Assembly (NCBI RefSeq): GCF_000185725.2
Contig: NZ_KI391954.1
Coordinates: 1,088,185 to 1,152,184 of the forward strand
DNA: 64,000 bases
Source of the DNA: Segniliparus rugosus ATCC BAA-974
Lineage (GTDB): Bacteria; Actinomycetota; Actinomycetes; Mycobacteriales; Mycobacteriaceae
Reading direction: 5' to 3'
Position numbers and translations under genes: made by a program. Under the pieces are notes generated by a model. The model had not been told where the DNA came from. It made no database searches and saw only the letters and a program-made list of their open reading frames with translations. The stretch's first letter is position 1, and every line of letters begins with the position of its first letter. Shown piece by piece: positions 27,967 through 36,283 of the stretch.

Positions 27967-28743
27967 TCAGTCCTGCAGATCGGGCTGCTCGTGGACGATG
28001 CGGTCGAAGAGGGGCTGGAATTGGAACCAGCCCGCGTACTCGGAGCCGACCTGGCCGTGGGTGACGGCGGCGCTGTCGGGGGTGATTTCGACGAGCGGGC
28101 CTGCGGCCATGGCGGCGAGCTGGGCCTGGGCGGATCGCTCCATGGTCATGAACCACCAGACGGCGGAGTCGACGGTCTGGCCGACGGTGAGCAGGCCGTG
28201 GTTGCGCAGGATGACGGCTTTGTTGTCGCCGAGGGCGTGGGCGATGCGTTTGCCTTCTTCGGTGTCGAGCACGACGCCGGTGTAGTCGTCGAAGACGGCG
28301 TGGTCTTGGTAGAAGGCGCAGACGTCTTGGGTGATGGGGTAGAGGGGCACGCGGAGCGCGGAGAGCGATTTCCCGTAGACGGAGTGGCTGTGCGCGGCGG
28401 CGGTGGCGTCGGGGCGGGCTTGGTGGATCTGGGAGTGGATGGCGAAGGCGGCGCGGTTGACCGGGCGGTCGCCCTCGACGACGTTGCCCTCGTGGTCGAC
28501 TCGGATGAGGTCGCTGGCTTTGATGAGAGAGAAGTGCAGGCTGAAGGGGTTGACCCAGAAGGTGTCTGGGAATTCGGGGTCGCGGGCGGTGATGTGCCCG
28601 GCGACGCCTTCGTCGAAGCCCGCTTTGGAGAAGAGGCGGAACCCGGCGGCGAGGCGGACTTTCCGGTGCTGGCGCTCGTCTTCGGGGTTGTCGAAAACGG
28701 GCGGGGCGAATGTCCGGCCAGGTCCGGCGACGGCGGCGCTCAT
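27967..28743 (-). CDS. class II aldolase/adducin family protein
   Basis: A 258-residue metal-dependent aldolase or decarboxylase-like protein. Landmarks are RLFSKAGFDEGVAGHITARDPE (the phosphate-binding start of the fold), FWVNPFSLHFSLIKASDLIRVD, the zinc ligands in AAHSHSVYGKSLSAL (H-x-H) and VILRNHGLLTVG (third His), and an ordinary C-terminal helix. The family includes fuculose-phosphate aldolase and others; substrate is not predictable here, and many actinobacterial members of this short type are uncharacterised. ATG at 28743 with GAGGAG 7 nt upstream; the longer frame to 29247 lies within the MmpL gene. It follows the mmpL terminator on the same strand and is transcribed separately. Confidence 0.9.
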   Translation of the reverse strand: MSAAVAGPGRTFAPPVFDNPEDERQHRKVRLAAGFRLFSKAGFDEGVAGHITARDPEFPDTFWVNPFSLHFSLIKASDLIRVDHEGNVVEGDRPVNRAAFAIHSQIHQARPDATAAAHSHSVYGKSLSALRVPLYPITQDVCAFYQDHAVFDDYTGVVLDTEEGKRIAHALGDNKAVILRNHGLLTVGQTVDSAVWWFMTMERSAQAQLAAMAAGPLVEITPDSAAVTHGQVGSEYAGWFQFQPLFDRIVHEQPDLQD

Positions 28744-28764
28744 GGCGGCTCCTCTCAAACGAGT

Positions 28765-28823
28765 CTCGGCTCCAGGCCGGTCCTTCCAGGATACAGAGCT
28801 GGAGGGATCGGCCTGGAGCCGAG
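28765..28823 (-). terminator. strong hairpin downstream of the mmpS-mmpL operon
   Basis: Fifteen-base perfect arms (CTCGGCTCCAGGCCG at 28765-28779, CGGCCTGGAGCCGAG at 28809-28823) with further pairing inside (TCCTTCCAG/CTGGAGGGA). It lies 21 bp after the mmpL stop and just before the aldolase ribosome site. Confidence 0.8.
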
Positions 28824-28844
28824 GGGCTCGGGGCGGTCCGCCGC

Positions 28845-31703
28845 TTAGGAGGTCGGAGCCGCCGTCTTCGCGGGCCGGGCGCGCACCTTCACGGGCCACC
28901 AGAACCAGCGGCCGAGGAGGGCCGCGATGGAGGGGGTCATGAAGGCGCGCACGATCAACGTGTCGAAGAGGAGGCCGAGGCAGATGGCGGTGCCGACCTG
29001 GCCGATGATGCGCAGGTCGCTGACCACCATGGCTCCCATGGTGAAGGCGAACACGAGGCCCGCGTTCGTCACGACGTTGCCGGTGCCGCCGATCGCTCGG
29101 ATCATGCCGGTCTTGAGCCCGGCGTGGATCTCCTCTTGGAACCGTGAGACGAGGAGCAGGTTGTAGTCCGATCCCACGGCGAGGAGGATGATGACGGTCA
29201 TCGCGAGCACCATCCAGTGCAAAGGAATGCCGAGGATGTACTGCCACAGCAGCACGGAGAGCCCGAAGGACGCGCCGAGCGAGAGCACCACGGTGCCGAC
29301 GATGACGGCGGCGGCGACCAGGCTCCTAGTCAGGACGAGCATGACGATGAAGATCAGGCAGATCGCGGAGACCCCGGCGATGAGCAGGTCGTAGTCCGAG
29401 CCCTCGCTCATGTCCTTATAGGTGGCGGCCGTGCCGCCGAGGTAGATCTTCGCTTCCTCGAGCGGGGTGCCTTTGACGGCCTCCTGGGCCGCTTGCCGGA
29501 TCTTTTCGATATGCGCGATGCCTTCTTCGCTGGCCGGGATCCCCCGGTGGGAGATGATGAAGCGGACGGCGTGCCCGTCTGGCGAGATGAAGTTCTTCAT
29601 GGCGCGTTTGAAGTCGGCGTTGTCGAAGATCTCCGGCGGGAGGTAGAACGAGTCGTCGTTCTTCGACGCGTCGAAGGCTTTCCCCATCGCGGTGGCGTTC
29701 TTGGTCGCCTCGTCCGTTTGGTCGAGGATGCCCATCTGGGTGTTGTACATCTCGAGCATCATGTCGCGCATGCTCCGCATGATGGGGAGCATGGATTTCA
29801 TGTCCGCGACCATGGGCGGCAGGATCCGGTCCATGTCGTGCATGTTCTCGATGATCGGGCCGAACTGGTCGGTCATCTTGTCGATGCCGTCGAGCGCGTC
29901 GAAGATGGAGCGGAACGCCCAGCACCAAGGCAGCTCCCAGCAGTTCGTCTCCCAGTAGAAGTAGTTGCGCAAGGGGCGCATGTAGTCGTCGAAGTACCCC
30001 ATGTCGTCGCGCAGCTCTTTGATGGTCGCGTACATCTCGTCCATCTGGCCGACCATGCTGTGCACAATGTTCTGCATCTTCTCCATGGAGGCGATCATCC
30101 GTTCCATGGTCGCGATCATGACGGTCATCTGGTCGGCTTGGACCTTCATCTTGGACATCATGTCGCGCATGAAGCCTTGCTGCTGGATTTGGCCCGCCTG
30201 CTGCATGCTGAGCTGGAAGGGGATCGAGGTGTGCTCGAGCGGCGTGCCCTGGGGCCGGGTGATGGACTGCACGCGGGCGATGCCCGGCACCCGGAAGACG
30301 GCTTTCGCGATCCGGTCCACCACGATCATGTCGGCGGGGGTGCGCAGGTCGTGGTCGGTCTCGATGAACAGCATCTCGGGGTTCATCCTGGCCTGGGAGA
30401 AGTGCCTGTCGGCGGCTTCGAAGCCGATGTTGGCCGGGATCGTCCTGGGCATGTACTCGCGGTCGTTGTAGTTGGGGTGATATCCCGGCAGCGCGGCGAG
30501 GCCGACTAAGGCGACGGCGATGGTGACGACCAGGATCGGCCCAGGCCAGCGGACGATGGCGGTGCCCATTTTGCGCCAGGTCCGGACTTTCATCTTCCGC
30601 TTGGGCTCGAAGAGGCCGATCTTACTGCCCACAGTGATCACGGCGGGCCCGAGCGTGACGGCCGCGAGGACGGTGAGCAGGAGTCCGACGGCGCAGGGGA
30701 AGCCCATGGTCTGGAAATAGGGGAGCCGGGTGAAGTGCAGGCAGAAGATCGCGCCCGCGATCGTCAGGCCCGAGCCCATCACGACGTGCGCGGTGCCTTT
30801 GAAGGTGGTGTAGTACGCGGTCTCTTTGTCCTCGCCGGCCCCTCTCGCCTCTTGGTAGCGGCCCATCCAGAAGATCGCGTAGTCCGTTGCGGCGGCGATG
30901 GCCAGCGAGGTGAGCATATTCGTGGCAAAGGTGGAGAGGCCGATGATGCCGTTGTGGCCGAGGAACGCGATGATGCCCCTGGAGGCTCCGAGCTCGACGC
31001 CCACCATGAGGAGCATGATGAGCACGGTGAAGATGGACCGGTAGATGAACAGCAGCATCGTGATGATGACGATGAAGGTCACCGAGGTGATCTTCTCCAT
31101 GCTGTCGTTGCCGGCCTCGTTCTGGTCGCTCATGAGCGAAGCCTGGCCGGTGACGAAGGCCGTGACCCCGGGCGGCGGGGGGTTGTTCTTGTCGTTGAGG
31201 GCGTCGGCCACGATTTTCCGGACGGACTCGACGGACTCGTTCGCCAACGCCTCGCCCATGTTGCCCGCGAGGTTGAGCTGGACGTACGCGGCCTTGTGGT
31301 CGGTGCTTTCGGCGCCTTCCTCGGTGACCCGGTCGCCCCAGAAGTCTTGGACGTGCTGGACGTGTTTGGTGTCCGCGCGGAATTTCTGGACGAGCCTGTC
31401 GTAGAACTCGTGCGCGTCTTTGCCGAGCGTTTTCTTCGGGTCTTTGTCGGTCTGCTCGATGAGGATCATGGCCGCGCTGTCGGAGTCGGACTCTTGGAAG
31501 ACCTTGCCCATTTCCTTCATCGCGATCAGCGCGGGCGAGTCTTTGGGCGAGAGCGAGACGGAGCGCTCCTTGCCGACCGCCTCCAGCTGGGGGGCGGCGA
31601 GGTTGAAGATCACCGTGAGGGCGACCCAGCCGATGATGATCGGCAGCGCGAGGGCGCGGATGATCCGCGCGGAGAACGTCCGTTCTTTATGCGAATTGCT
31701 CAT
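28845..31703 (-). CDS. mmpL: MmpL4/MmpL5-like RND transporter
   Basis: A 952-residue RND-superfamily exporter, one of two in the window. Helix 1 ([25 protein letters not shown]) is followed by a porter domain, a helix block with Asp-Tyr in [16 protein letters not shown], a large second extracytoplasmic region, and a second helix block with [12 protein letters not shown]. These two D-Y pairs form the proton relay. The second loop has a very Met-rich coiled coil ([24 protein letters not shown] and on) plus a cysteine pair in [22 protein letters not shown], features of the MmpL4/5 branch, which exports siderophores and drugs in M. tuberculosis. ATG at 31703 overlaps the mmpS stop (ATGA), so both are made together. 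Substrate here is unknown. Confidence 0.95.
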   Translation of the reverse strand: MSNSHKERTFSARIIRALALPIIIGWVALTVIFNLAAPQLEAVGKERSVSLSPKDSPALIAMKEMGKVFQESDSDSAAMILIEQTDKDPKKTLGKDAHEFYDRLVQKFRADTKHVQHVQDFWGDRVTEEGAESTDHKAAYVQLNLAGNMGEALANESVESVRKIVADALNDKNNPPPPGVTAFVTGQASLMSDQNEAGNDSMEKITSVTFIVIITMLLFIYRSIFTVLIMLLMVGVELGASRGIIAFLGHNGIIGLSTFATNMLTSLAIAAATDYAIFWMGRYQEARGAGEDKETAYYTTFKGTAHVVMGSGLTIAGAIFCLHFTRLPYFQTMGFPCAVGLLLTVLAAVTLGPAVITVGSKIGLFEPKRKMKVRTWRKMGTAIVRWPGPILVVTIAVALVGLAALPGYHPNYNDREYMPRTIPANIGFEAADRHFSQARMNPEMLFIETDHDLRTPADMIVVDRIAKAVFRVPGIARVQSITRPQGTPLEHTSIPFQLSMQQAGQIQQQGFMRDMMSKMKVQADQMTVMIATMERMIASMEKMQNIVHSMVGQMDEMYATIKELRDDMGYFDDYMRPLRNYFYWETNCWELPWCWAFRSIFDALDGIDKMTDQFGPIIENMHDMDRILPPMVADMKSMLPIMRSMRDMMLEMYNTQMGILDQTDEATKNATAMGKAFDASKNDDSFYLPPEIFDNADFKRAMKNFISPDGHAVRFIISHRGIPASEEGIAHIEKIRQAAQEAVKGTPLEEAKIYLGGTAATYKDMSEGSDYDLLIAGVSAICLIFIVMLVLTRSLVAAAVIVGTVVLSLGASFGLSVLLWQYILGIPLHWMVLAMTVIILLAVGSDYNLLLVSRFQEEIHAGLKTGMIRAIGGTGNVVTNAGLVFAFTMGAMVVSDLRIIGQVGTAICLGLLFDTLIVRAFMTPSIAALLGRWFWWPVKVRARPAKTAAPTS

Positions 31704-32230
31704 GCGGATTTCACCAGGCATCCCACGAGGGCGTTGAGGCCCGTCGCTGTCTTCTCTGCTTTCACTTTGTCGTCCACCGTGATGCGGCAGCTGATGGAGT
31801 CGCCGTCGGTCTGCGCCATGATGTTGGCCGCCATCGAAGTGTTCGTCGTGCTGATCAGCAACTTCCAGGGCAGGCTGTGCACGATCAGCTCTTGTGGTTC
31901 GGTGTTCTGGTCGTAGTAGCTGATCCGGACTTTCGCCTTGGACCCGGTCGTGCCGGTGAGCTCGTAAAGGACCCGCTTGGGCCTCGAGCTTTTGTTCTCG
32001 GTGGCGATAGGCTCATAGCCGGACTGCAGGTGCACGTCGGAGCCGAAGATCCCGTGCAGCCGGTCGACGGAGAACGCCGCGACCGTGGCGACGGCCGCGA
32101 TGACGAGGAACACCCAGATCCGCTTGAAGATCCAGAACGGGGTGATTTTTCGCTTCCGCCGCACGCTCTGTGGGGACTGCTCGGGGGCGGAAGGAGCCTG
32201 CTGCGGCTCCCGCCCGGGCGGTGCGGTCAT
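31700..32230 (-). CDS. mmpS: MmpS accessory protein of the MmpL4/5-like transporter
   Basis: A 176-residue membrane-anchored protein. A Pro/Gln/Ser-rich cytoplasmic tail ends in [16 protein letters not shown], followed by one membrane helix ([16 protein letters not shown], ~40-57). The outer beta-sandwich domain is typical of Mmp[23 protein letters not shown], then [36 protein letters not shown], and a C-terminal cysteine (GCLVKSA) that pairs with the one in ISCRI. It docks on MmpL and is needed for export. ATG at 32230 follows AAAGG. The N-terminal tail is longer than in most MmpS proteins. The divergent promoter region upstream holds a perfect inverted repeat. Confidence 0.94.
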   Translation of the reverse strand: MTAPPGREPQQAPSAPEQSPQSVRRKRKITPFWIFKRIWVFLVIAAVATVAAFSVDRLHGIFGSDVHLQSGYEPIATENKSSRPKRVLYELTGTTGSKAKVRISYYDQNTEPQELIVHSLPWKLLISTTNTSMAANIMAQTDGDSISCRITVDDKVKAEKTATGLNALVGCLVKSA

Positions 32231-32268
32231 AGGTCGGCCTTTCAAAGCTCAGTGTGCGACTTCGGCGA

Positions 32269-32296
32269 GCTATACGGAGTTACCGTTCCGTATAGC
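32269..32296. promoter_or_regulatory. perfect inverted repeat between mmpS and the aminotransferase gene
   Basis: GCTATACGGA (32269-32278) and TCCGTATAGC (32287-32296), 10-bp arms with an 8-nt spacer, 38 bp upstream of the mmpS start. The size fits a TetR- or MarR-type dimer operator, and such regulators control mmpS5-mmpL5 systems. No regulator gene is adjacent. Confidence 0.65.
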
Positions 32297-32414
32297 TTGA
32301 TAGAGGATACATTACAGGAGGCGCGAGGTGAAGCGGATTGGCCCGCCGTGTCGCGCCGGTTGGGCCAGCTGTCGCCATGTTCGTCGTTTTACCCCTCGCG
32401 AGCTGGCCGTTCGG

Positions 32415-32420
32415 TATAGT
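32415..32420 (+). promoter_or_regulatory. -10 hexamer TATAGT of the aminotransferase gene (leaderless)
   Basis: TATAGT lies 6 nt before the ATG at 32427, and no Shine-Dalgarno sequence is present. Confidence 0.6.
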
Positions 32421-32426
32421 CGGCCT

Positions 32427-33758
32427 ATGTCGCGCTCCTCTCTCCCGCAAGAGCGGCGGATCGTCACCGCCGTGCCCGGTCCGAAGTCCGACGCGCTGAC
32501 GGCGAGGCGGCGTGCCGCCGTCGCCTCCGGTGTCGGCAGCACGTTGCCGGTCTTCGTCGAGCGGGCCGGGGGCGGGGTGATCGTGGACGTGGACGGCAAC
32601 TCGTTCATCGACTTCGGGTCGGGGATCGCGGTGACCGGCGTCGGCAACAGCGCCGAGCCGGTGGTCGCGAACGTGCGCGAGCAGGTCGGGGCGTTCACCC
32701 ACACCTGTTTCATGGTGACCCCCTACGAGGGTTACGTCGCCGTCTGCGAGGAGCTCGCCGCCCTCGTCCCGGGGACGCACGAGAAGCGATCGGCGCTCTT
32801 CAATTCCGGGGCGGAGGCGGTGGAGAACGCGGTGAAGATCGCCCGTGCCGCCACCGGCAGGAACGCGGTGGTGGTCTTCGACCACGCCTACCACGGCCGC
32901 ACCAACCTCACGATGGCGATGACCGCGAAGAACGCCCCGTACAAGCAGGGCTTCGGCCCGTTCGCGGGGGAGGTCTACCGCGCGCCGCTGTCGTACCCGT
33001 ACCGCGAGCCAGCCGAGATCACCGGCAAGGACGCGGCGGAGCGGGCGATCGGGCTGGTCGAGAGCCAGGTCGGGGCGGGCAACGTCGCATGCGTGGTGAT
33101 CGAGCCGATCCAGGGCGAGGGCGGGTTCATCGAGCCCGCGACAGGTTTTTTGCCCCGGCTCGCCGAATGGTGCAGGGCGAGCGGGGCGGTGTTCGTGGCC
33201 GACGAGATCCAGACTGGGTTCTGTCGCACCGGCGACTGGTTCGCGTCCGAGCACGAGGGTGTTGTGCCCGACCTGGTCACCACCGCGAAGGGGATCGCGG
33301 GAGGCTTGCCGCTCGCTGCGGTGACCGGCAGGGCCGAGCTTATGGACGCCGTGCGCGAGGGCGGCCTCGGCGGGACCTACGGCGGCAATCCGGTGGCGTG
33401 CGCCGCCGCGCTCGGGGCCATCGGGCTCATGCGGCAGGAGCGTCTGGCAGAGCGGGCGCGGGGCATCGGCGCGACGATGCTCGCCGCGCTCGGAGATCTC
33501 CGACGCGCGCACGCGTTCGTCGGCGACATCCGGGGCAGGGGGGCCATGATCGCGGCGGAGCTGGTCAAACCGGGCGGCAAGGAGCCGGACGCGGAGGCCG
33601 CCAAACGGATCGCCGCGAGTTGCCATCGAGAAGGCTTGCTCGTGCTCACCGCGGGCACCTACGGCAATGTGCTGCGCTTTTTGCCGCCGCTGGTCATGCC
33701 GGATCATCTGCTGCGCGAGGGGATCGATGTCCTCGCGCAGGCTTTCGCGAAACTCTGA
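32427..33758 (+). CDS. gabT: class III aminotransferase, 4-aminobutyrate aminotransferase-like
   Basis: A 443-residue PLP-dependent aminotransferase of the ornithine/GABA class. Landmarks are DVDGNSFIDFGSGIAVTGVGN, LFNSGAEAVENAVKIAR (PLP-phosphate contacts), FDHAYHGRT, VIEPIQGEGGF, VADEIQTGFCRTG with the PLP-ring Asp, and TTAKGIAGGLPLAAVTG with the Schiff-base Lys288. The overall match, including the N-terminal IVTAVPGPKS, is to bacterial GabT, which moves the amino group of 4-aminobutyrate to 2-oxoglutarate, giving succinate semialdehyde and glutamate. Start ATG at 32427, 6 nt after TATAGT; the longer frame from 32328 crosses this promoter. A gabD partner is not adjacent. A strong hairpin follows the stop. 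Confidence 0.92.
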   Translation: MSRSSLPQERRIVTAVPGPKSDALTARRRAAVASGVGSTLPVFVERAGGGVIVDVDGNSFIDFGSGIAVTGVGNSAEPVVANVREQVGAFTHTCFMVTPYEGYVAVCEELAALVPGTHEKRSALFNSGAEAVENAVKIARAATGRNAVVVFDHAYHGRTNLTMAMTAKNAPYKQGFGPFAGEVYRAPLSYPYREPAEITGKDAAERAIGLVESQVGAGNVACVVIEPIQGEGGFIEPATGFLPRLAEWCRASGAVFVADEIQTGFCRTGDWFASEHEGVVPDLVTTAKGIAGGLPLAAVTGRAELMDAVREGGLGGTYGGNPVACAAALGAIGLMRQERLAERARGIGATMLAALGDLRRAHAFVGDIRGRGAMIAAELVKPGGKEPDAEAAKRIAASCHREGLLVLTAGTYGNVLRFLPPLVMPDHLLREGIDVLAQAFAKL

Positions 33759-33765
33759 CCGATGC

Positions 33766-33813
33766 GAGAAGGGCTGTTCTCCCGCCGCGCGCGGCGGGAG
33801 AACAGCCCTTCTC
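33766..33813. terminator. perfect 48-nt palindrome, bidirectional terminator
   Basis: Two fully complementary 24-base arms meet with no loop beyond the central CGCG; T-containing sequence follows on the plus side (AGTCAAAATTTT). It lies between the convergent aminotransferase gene and the secreted-protein gene and should stop both. Confidence 0.85.
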
Positions 33814-33841
33814 AGTCAAAATTTTGGGGTCGCTCAGCGTG

Positions 33842-34165
33842 TCACGGGATGTTCACGCAGATGCCGTTGACGCATCCGCCGCCGCCCTGCGGGCCGCCGT
33901 GGCCTTCGCCGACGCCGGGGATGGAGCCGCCGCCGCCATTAATGCCGCCGCCGCCCTGGGTGCCGTCCGGAGCGGAGCCGCTACCGGAGGTGGGAGGGCC
34001 GTTGTCGTCGTCGTCGGAGTCGTCCGGGTCGGCTTTGAGGAGGACTGATCCCACATGTTGCGTGCTCTGCGGGAGAGGCGACGCCTGCGCTTCGGCGAGG
34101 GCGGCCGGGTACAAGCCGATGAGGCCCAGAATGGCAAAAGGAGCGATTTTCGCAGTCGAAACCAT
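33842..34165 (-). CDS. small secreted Asp/Gly-rich protein
   Basis: A 107-residue protein with a signal peptide (MVSTAKIAPFAILGLIGLYPAALAEAQA). The mature region has an acidic patch (KADPDDSDDDDNGPP), which may bind calcium, then a Gly-rich low-complexity stretch and a short C-terminal CVNGICVNIP with two cysteines four apart. ATG at 34165 has AAGGGA upstream; a longer frame to 34216 is possible. No known domain. The ending resembles the Cys-Gly repeats of the small secreted protein at 55777-56040, so both may belong to one loose family of exported peptides. Confidence 0.7.
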   Translation of the reverse strand: MVSTAKIAPFAILGLIGLYPAALAEAQASPLPQSTQHVGSVLLKADPDDSDDDDNGPPTSGSGSAPDGTQGGGGINGGGGSIPGVGEGHGGPQGGGGCVNGICVNIP

Positions 34166-34431
34166 GGTGGTTCCCTTCTGTGTTTTTCTTTTGCGGACCC
34201 TAGCGGTATTCCGCATACGGGCCTCACCAGTATAGACGTGCTATCCCGACGCGCAACTCGTGAAGAACGTTTTCCGAGGGAGAAATTCATGTCGGGCGCT
34301 TGCCCGACACGTGATGCGCCGTTGCCGTTCAGGGCTGGTTCCGCTTTGGGCGGCCGTGCTGCTCCGCGCAGCTGAACATTGTCGCGAGCGCGCCGCGCAG
34401 ATGCTAAGCTCTCCCACTGGGCCTTGCGCAA

Positions 34432-34503
34432 TCCGCCGTAGTGTAATTGGCAGCACGACAGGTTTTGGTCCTGTTTGTCTAGGTTCGAGTCCTGGCGGCG
34501 GAA
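34432..34503 (+). tRNA. tRNA-Gln (anticodon TTG)
   Basis: Acceptor stem TCCGCCG/CGGCGGA with discriminator A, D arm TGTAATTGGCAGC, anticodon stem ACAGG/CCTGT enclosing TTTTGGT (anticodon TTG), and T arm AGGTTCGAGTCCT make a full cloverleaf of 72 nt. No sign of element integration is seen beside it. Confidence 0.95.
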
Positions 34504-34715
34504 CAGAGAGTGCTTCGCGTGTCTGCCTTTGTCGTCTGGTTTGGGCGGGCGCTTTACCCTGTGCGCGGAATGGGCCGTGGGGGAACTGCCGCTCTAGGCT
34601 CATGCGCGGGGCTTCTTGACGGTTTTCCAAGTCTGTCGCTGTGCCGAGGAGCCCTCCGCGAGGATCGCGCCCGCGTGCTGCTCCCCGAATGCAGGGCCTG
34701 GCGGACGGGAACACG

Positions 34716-36077
34716 TCAGGGAGCCGGTTCGGGCATGGCCGCCTCCTTCGGCAGCTTGTGGAGGCTCCGATACCGACGTGCCCCCAGCCGGTGCCCGGGA
34801 TAGGCTGCTGCCAATTGCAGGATGCGCGAGAGATGCTCGTCGAGCGAAACCATCGTCGGCACGATCTGCGACATGTCTTTGATCAGGCGTGGCGCGATGT
34901 ATGCCGTCATGAGCGACATGTTCCGCCCGAGCGCGTGACGCGGTTTGACGTTGCGCAGCGAGAGCATCTGCAGGATGCGCTCGGCGGTGTCGGGGCGTTT
35001 GAGCAGCGCCCGGCCCAGCGAGTTGAACCACGTGTACGGGATCTCGGCGTCTCCTAAGAAGTATGAGGCGAAGTACATCTCGAAGGCGTCGGCGTCCCGC
35101 CAGCGCCACCAGTCGAGCAGTTCGCGCTCGATATCCCCGCCGCCCAAGCCTCGGAGGATTCCTCCCGCCAGCTGCTCGCTGTGGCGGAACGCGTCCGCCA
35201 TGCCTTGCCCCAGCGCAGGGTCCTTGAAATGGCCTGCGTCGCCGAGCAGCGCCCAGCCTGGGCCGACCGGAGTGCGGAAATACCCGTGCCACCGCCGATA
35301 CATTCGCAGTGGCCCGACGCGGGTCGCGTCGAGCACGGCGCTGACGAGTTCCGGGCACTTGGACAGGGCGTTGTCGAAATTCGTGCCGCGGTCGGCTAAG
35401 ACTGCGTCGGCGTTGCTCGTCGGGAAGCCCAACTGCACGTTGTAGATGCCGTTGTCCAAACGCGGGGCGACGATGTTGCATCCGTTCATGACCCCGAAGA
35501 CGAGGTCGAATTTAGGGTTCGCCCCCTCGAAGAAGGACCACATCGGGATGTAATTGCCGGGGATTGCGAGGTATTCTTCGGCGCCAACCGCCTTGCTCAC
35601 CGTCGAATGCGCGCCATCGGCTCCGACCACCAGGTCGGCGTGCACCGGCCCGGATGCGGTGGCGGCGCCCACCACTCGGCTGTCCTCGACGAGGACGCTG
35701 TCGACGGGGCAGCCAAGGCGGACGTCGGCTCCGGCCTTCGCGGCGTGCTCGAGGAGGACGTTGTCGAGCACCTCGCGCCGGATCCCGAGCGTGACGCCCA
35801 GAATTTCGGTGTCCATGTGCGATGCGACGGTCGCGTCGTTGACGCGGAACTGCATCGTGCGCAGCTGTGTCGCGCCTGCGGCCAGCACATCGTCAAGGAC
35901 GCCAAGGCGTTCGAGCACTGCTGTTCCGCTGGCCGTGAGCAGATGGGTGGACGGTTTGTCGCCGAGCGCGCTTGCTTTCTCCGCAACGCACACTCGCAGT
36001 CCCTGCCGGGCCAGCTGCATCGCCAGCGCGGACCCCGCGCAGCGGGCTCCGACGACGACGACGTCGAACTTGTCCAT
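34716..36077 (-). CDS. FAD-dependent monooxygenase-like oxidoreductase
   Basis: A 453-residue flavoprotein of the p-hydroxybenzoate-hydroxylase/geranylgeranyl-reductase fold. The N-terminal dinucleotide motif is VVVVGARCAGSALAMQLARQGLRVCVAEK; in this subgroup the usual G-x-G-x-x-G reads G-A-R-C-A-G-S. LVVGADGAHSTVSKAVG (the D-G motif) and WALLGDAGHFKDPALGQGMADAF (the G-D motif binding the flavin ribityl chain) follow at ~160 and ~295. The C-terminal ~130 residues are helical and family-specific. It probably oxygenates or reduces a hydrophobic compound with NAD(P)H; substrate is not deducible. AAAGGAGG lies 5 nt before the ATG at 36077. It is monocistronic, between tRNA-Gln and the repeat protein. 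Confidence 0.87.
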   Translation of the reverse strand: MDKFDVVVVGARCAGSALAMQLARQGLRVCVAEKASALGDKPSTHLLTASGTAVLERLGVLDDVLAAGATQLRTMQFRVNDATVASHMDTEILGVTLGIRREVLDNVLLEHAAKAGADVRLGCPVDSVLVEDSRVVGAATASGPVHADLVVGADGAHSTVSKAVGAEEYLAIPGNYIPMWSFFEGANPKFDLVFGVMNGCNIVAPRLDNGIYNVQLGFPTSNADAVLADRGTNFDNALSKCPELVSAVLDATRVGPLRMYRRWHGYFRTPVGPGWALLGDAGHFKDPALGQGMADAFRHSEQLAGGILRGLGGGDIERELLDWWRWRDADAFEMYFASYFLGDAEIPYTWFNSLGRALLKRPDTAERILQMLSLRNVKPRHALGRNMSLMTAYIAPRLIKDMSQIVPTMVSLDEHLSRILQLAAAYPGHRLGARRYRSLHKLPKEAAMPEPAP

Positions 36078-36220
36078 GCCGACCTCCTTTAGCGGGTGGG
36101 TCTGGTTGTTGTCTAGAAGAGAGGGATCATGTCGCTTCCCTGCCAGTGATGAGGAAGCCAAAATCGTCTGGCCGCGCGGTAGCGGCGCGCTCGGCGGGAG
36201 AAGGGGCCGGCTCCGACGGG

Positions 36221-36258
36221 GAAGGGGCCGAGACCGCCGCAGCGACCTCGGCCCCTTC
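36221..36258 (-). terminator. hairpin after the repeat-protein gene
   Basis: GAAGGGGCCGAG and CTCGGCCCCTTC make a 12-bp stem with a 14-nt loop, 26 bp beyond the minus-strand stop at 36284. Confidence 0.65.
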
Positions 36259-36283
36259 TTAGGTTTTGCTCCTTGCCGTCGGG

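Noticed and set aside
28744-29247. N-terminal extension of the class II aldolase
   Set aside because: It runs through the mmpL terminator and coding region; the ribosome site and homology place the start at 28743.
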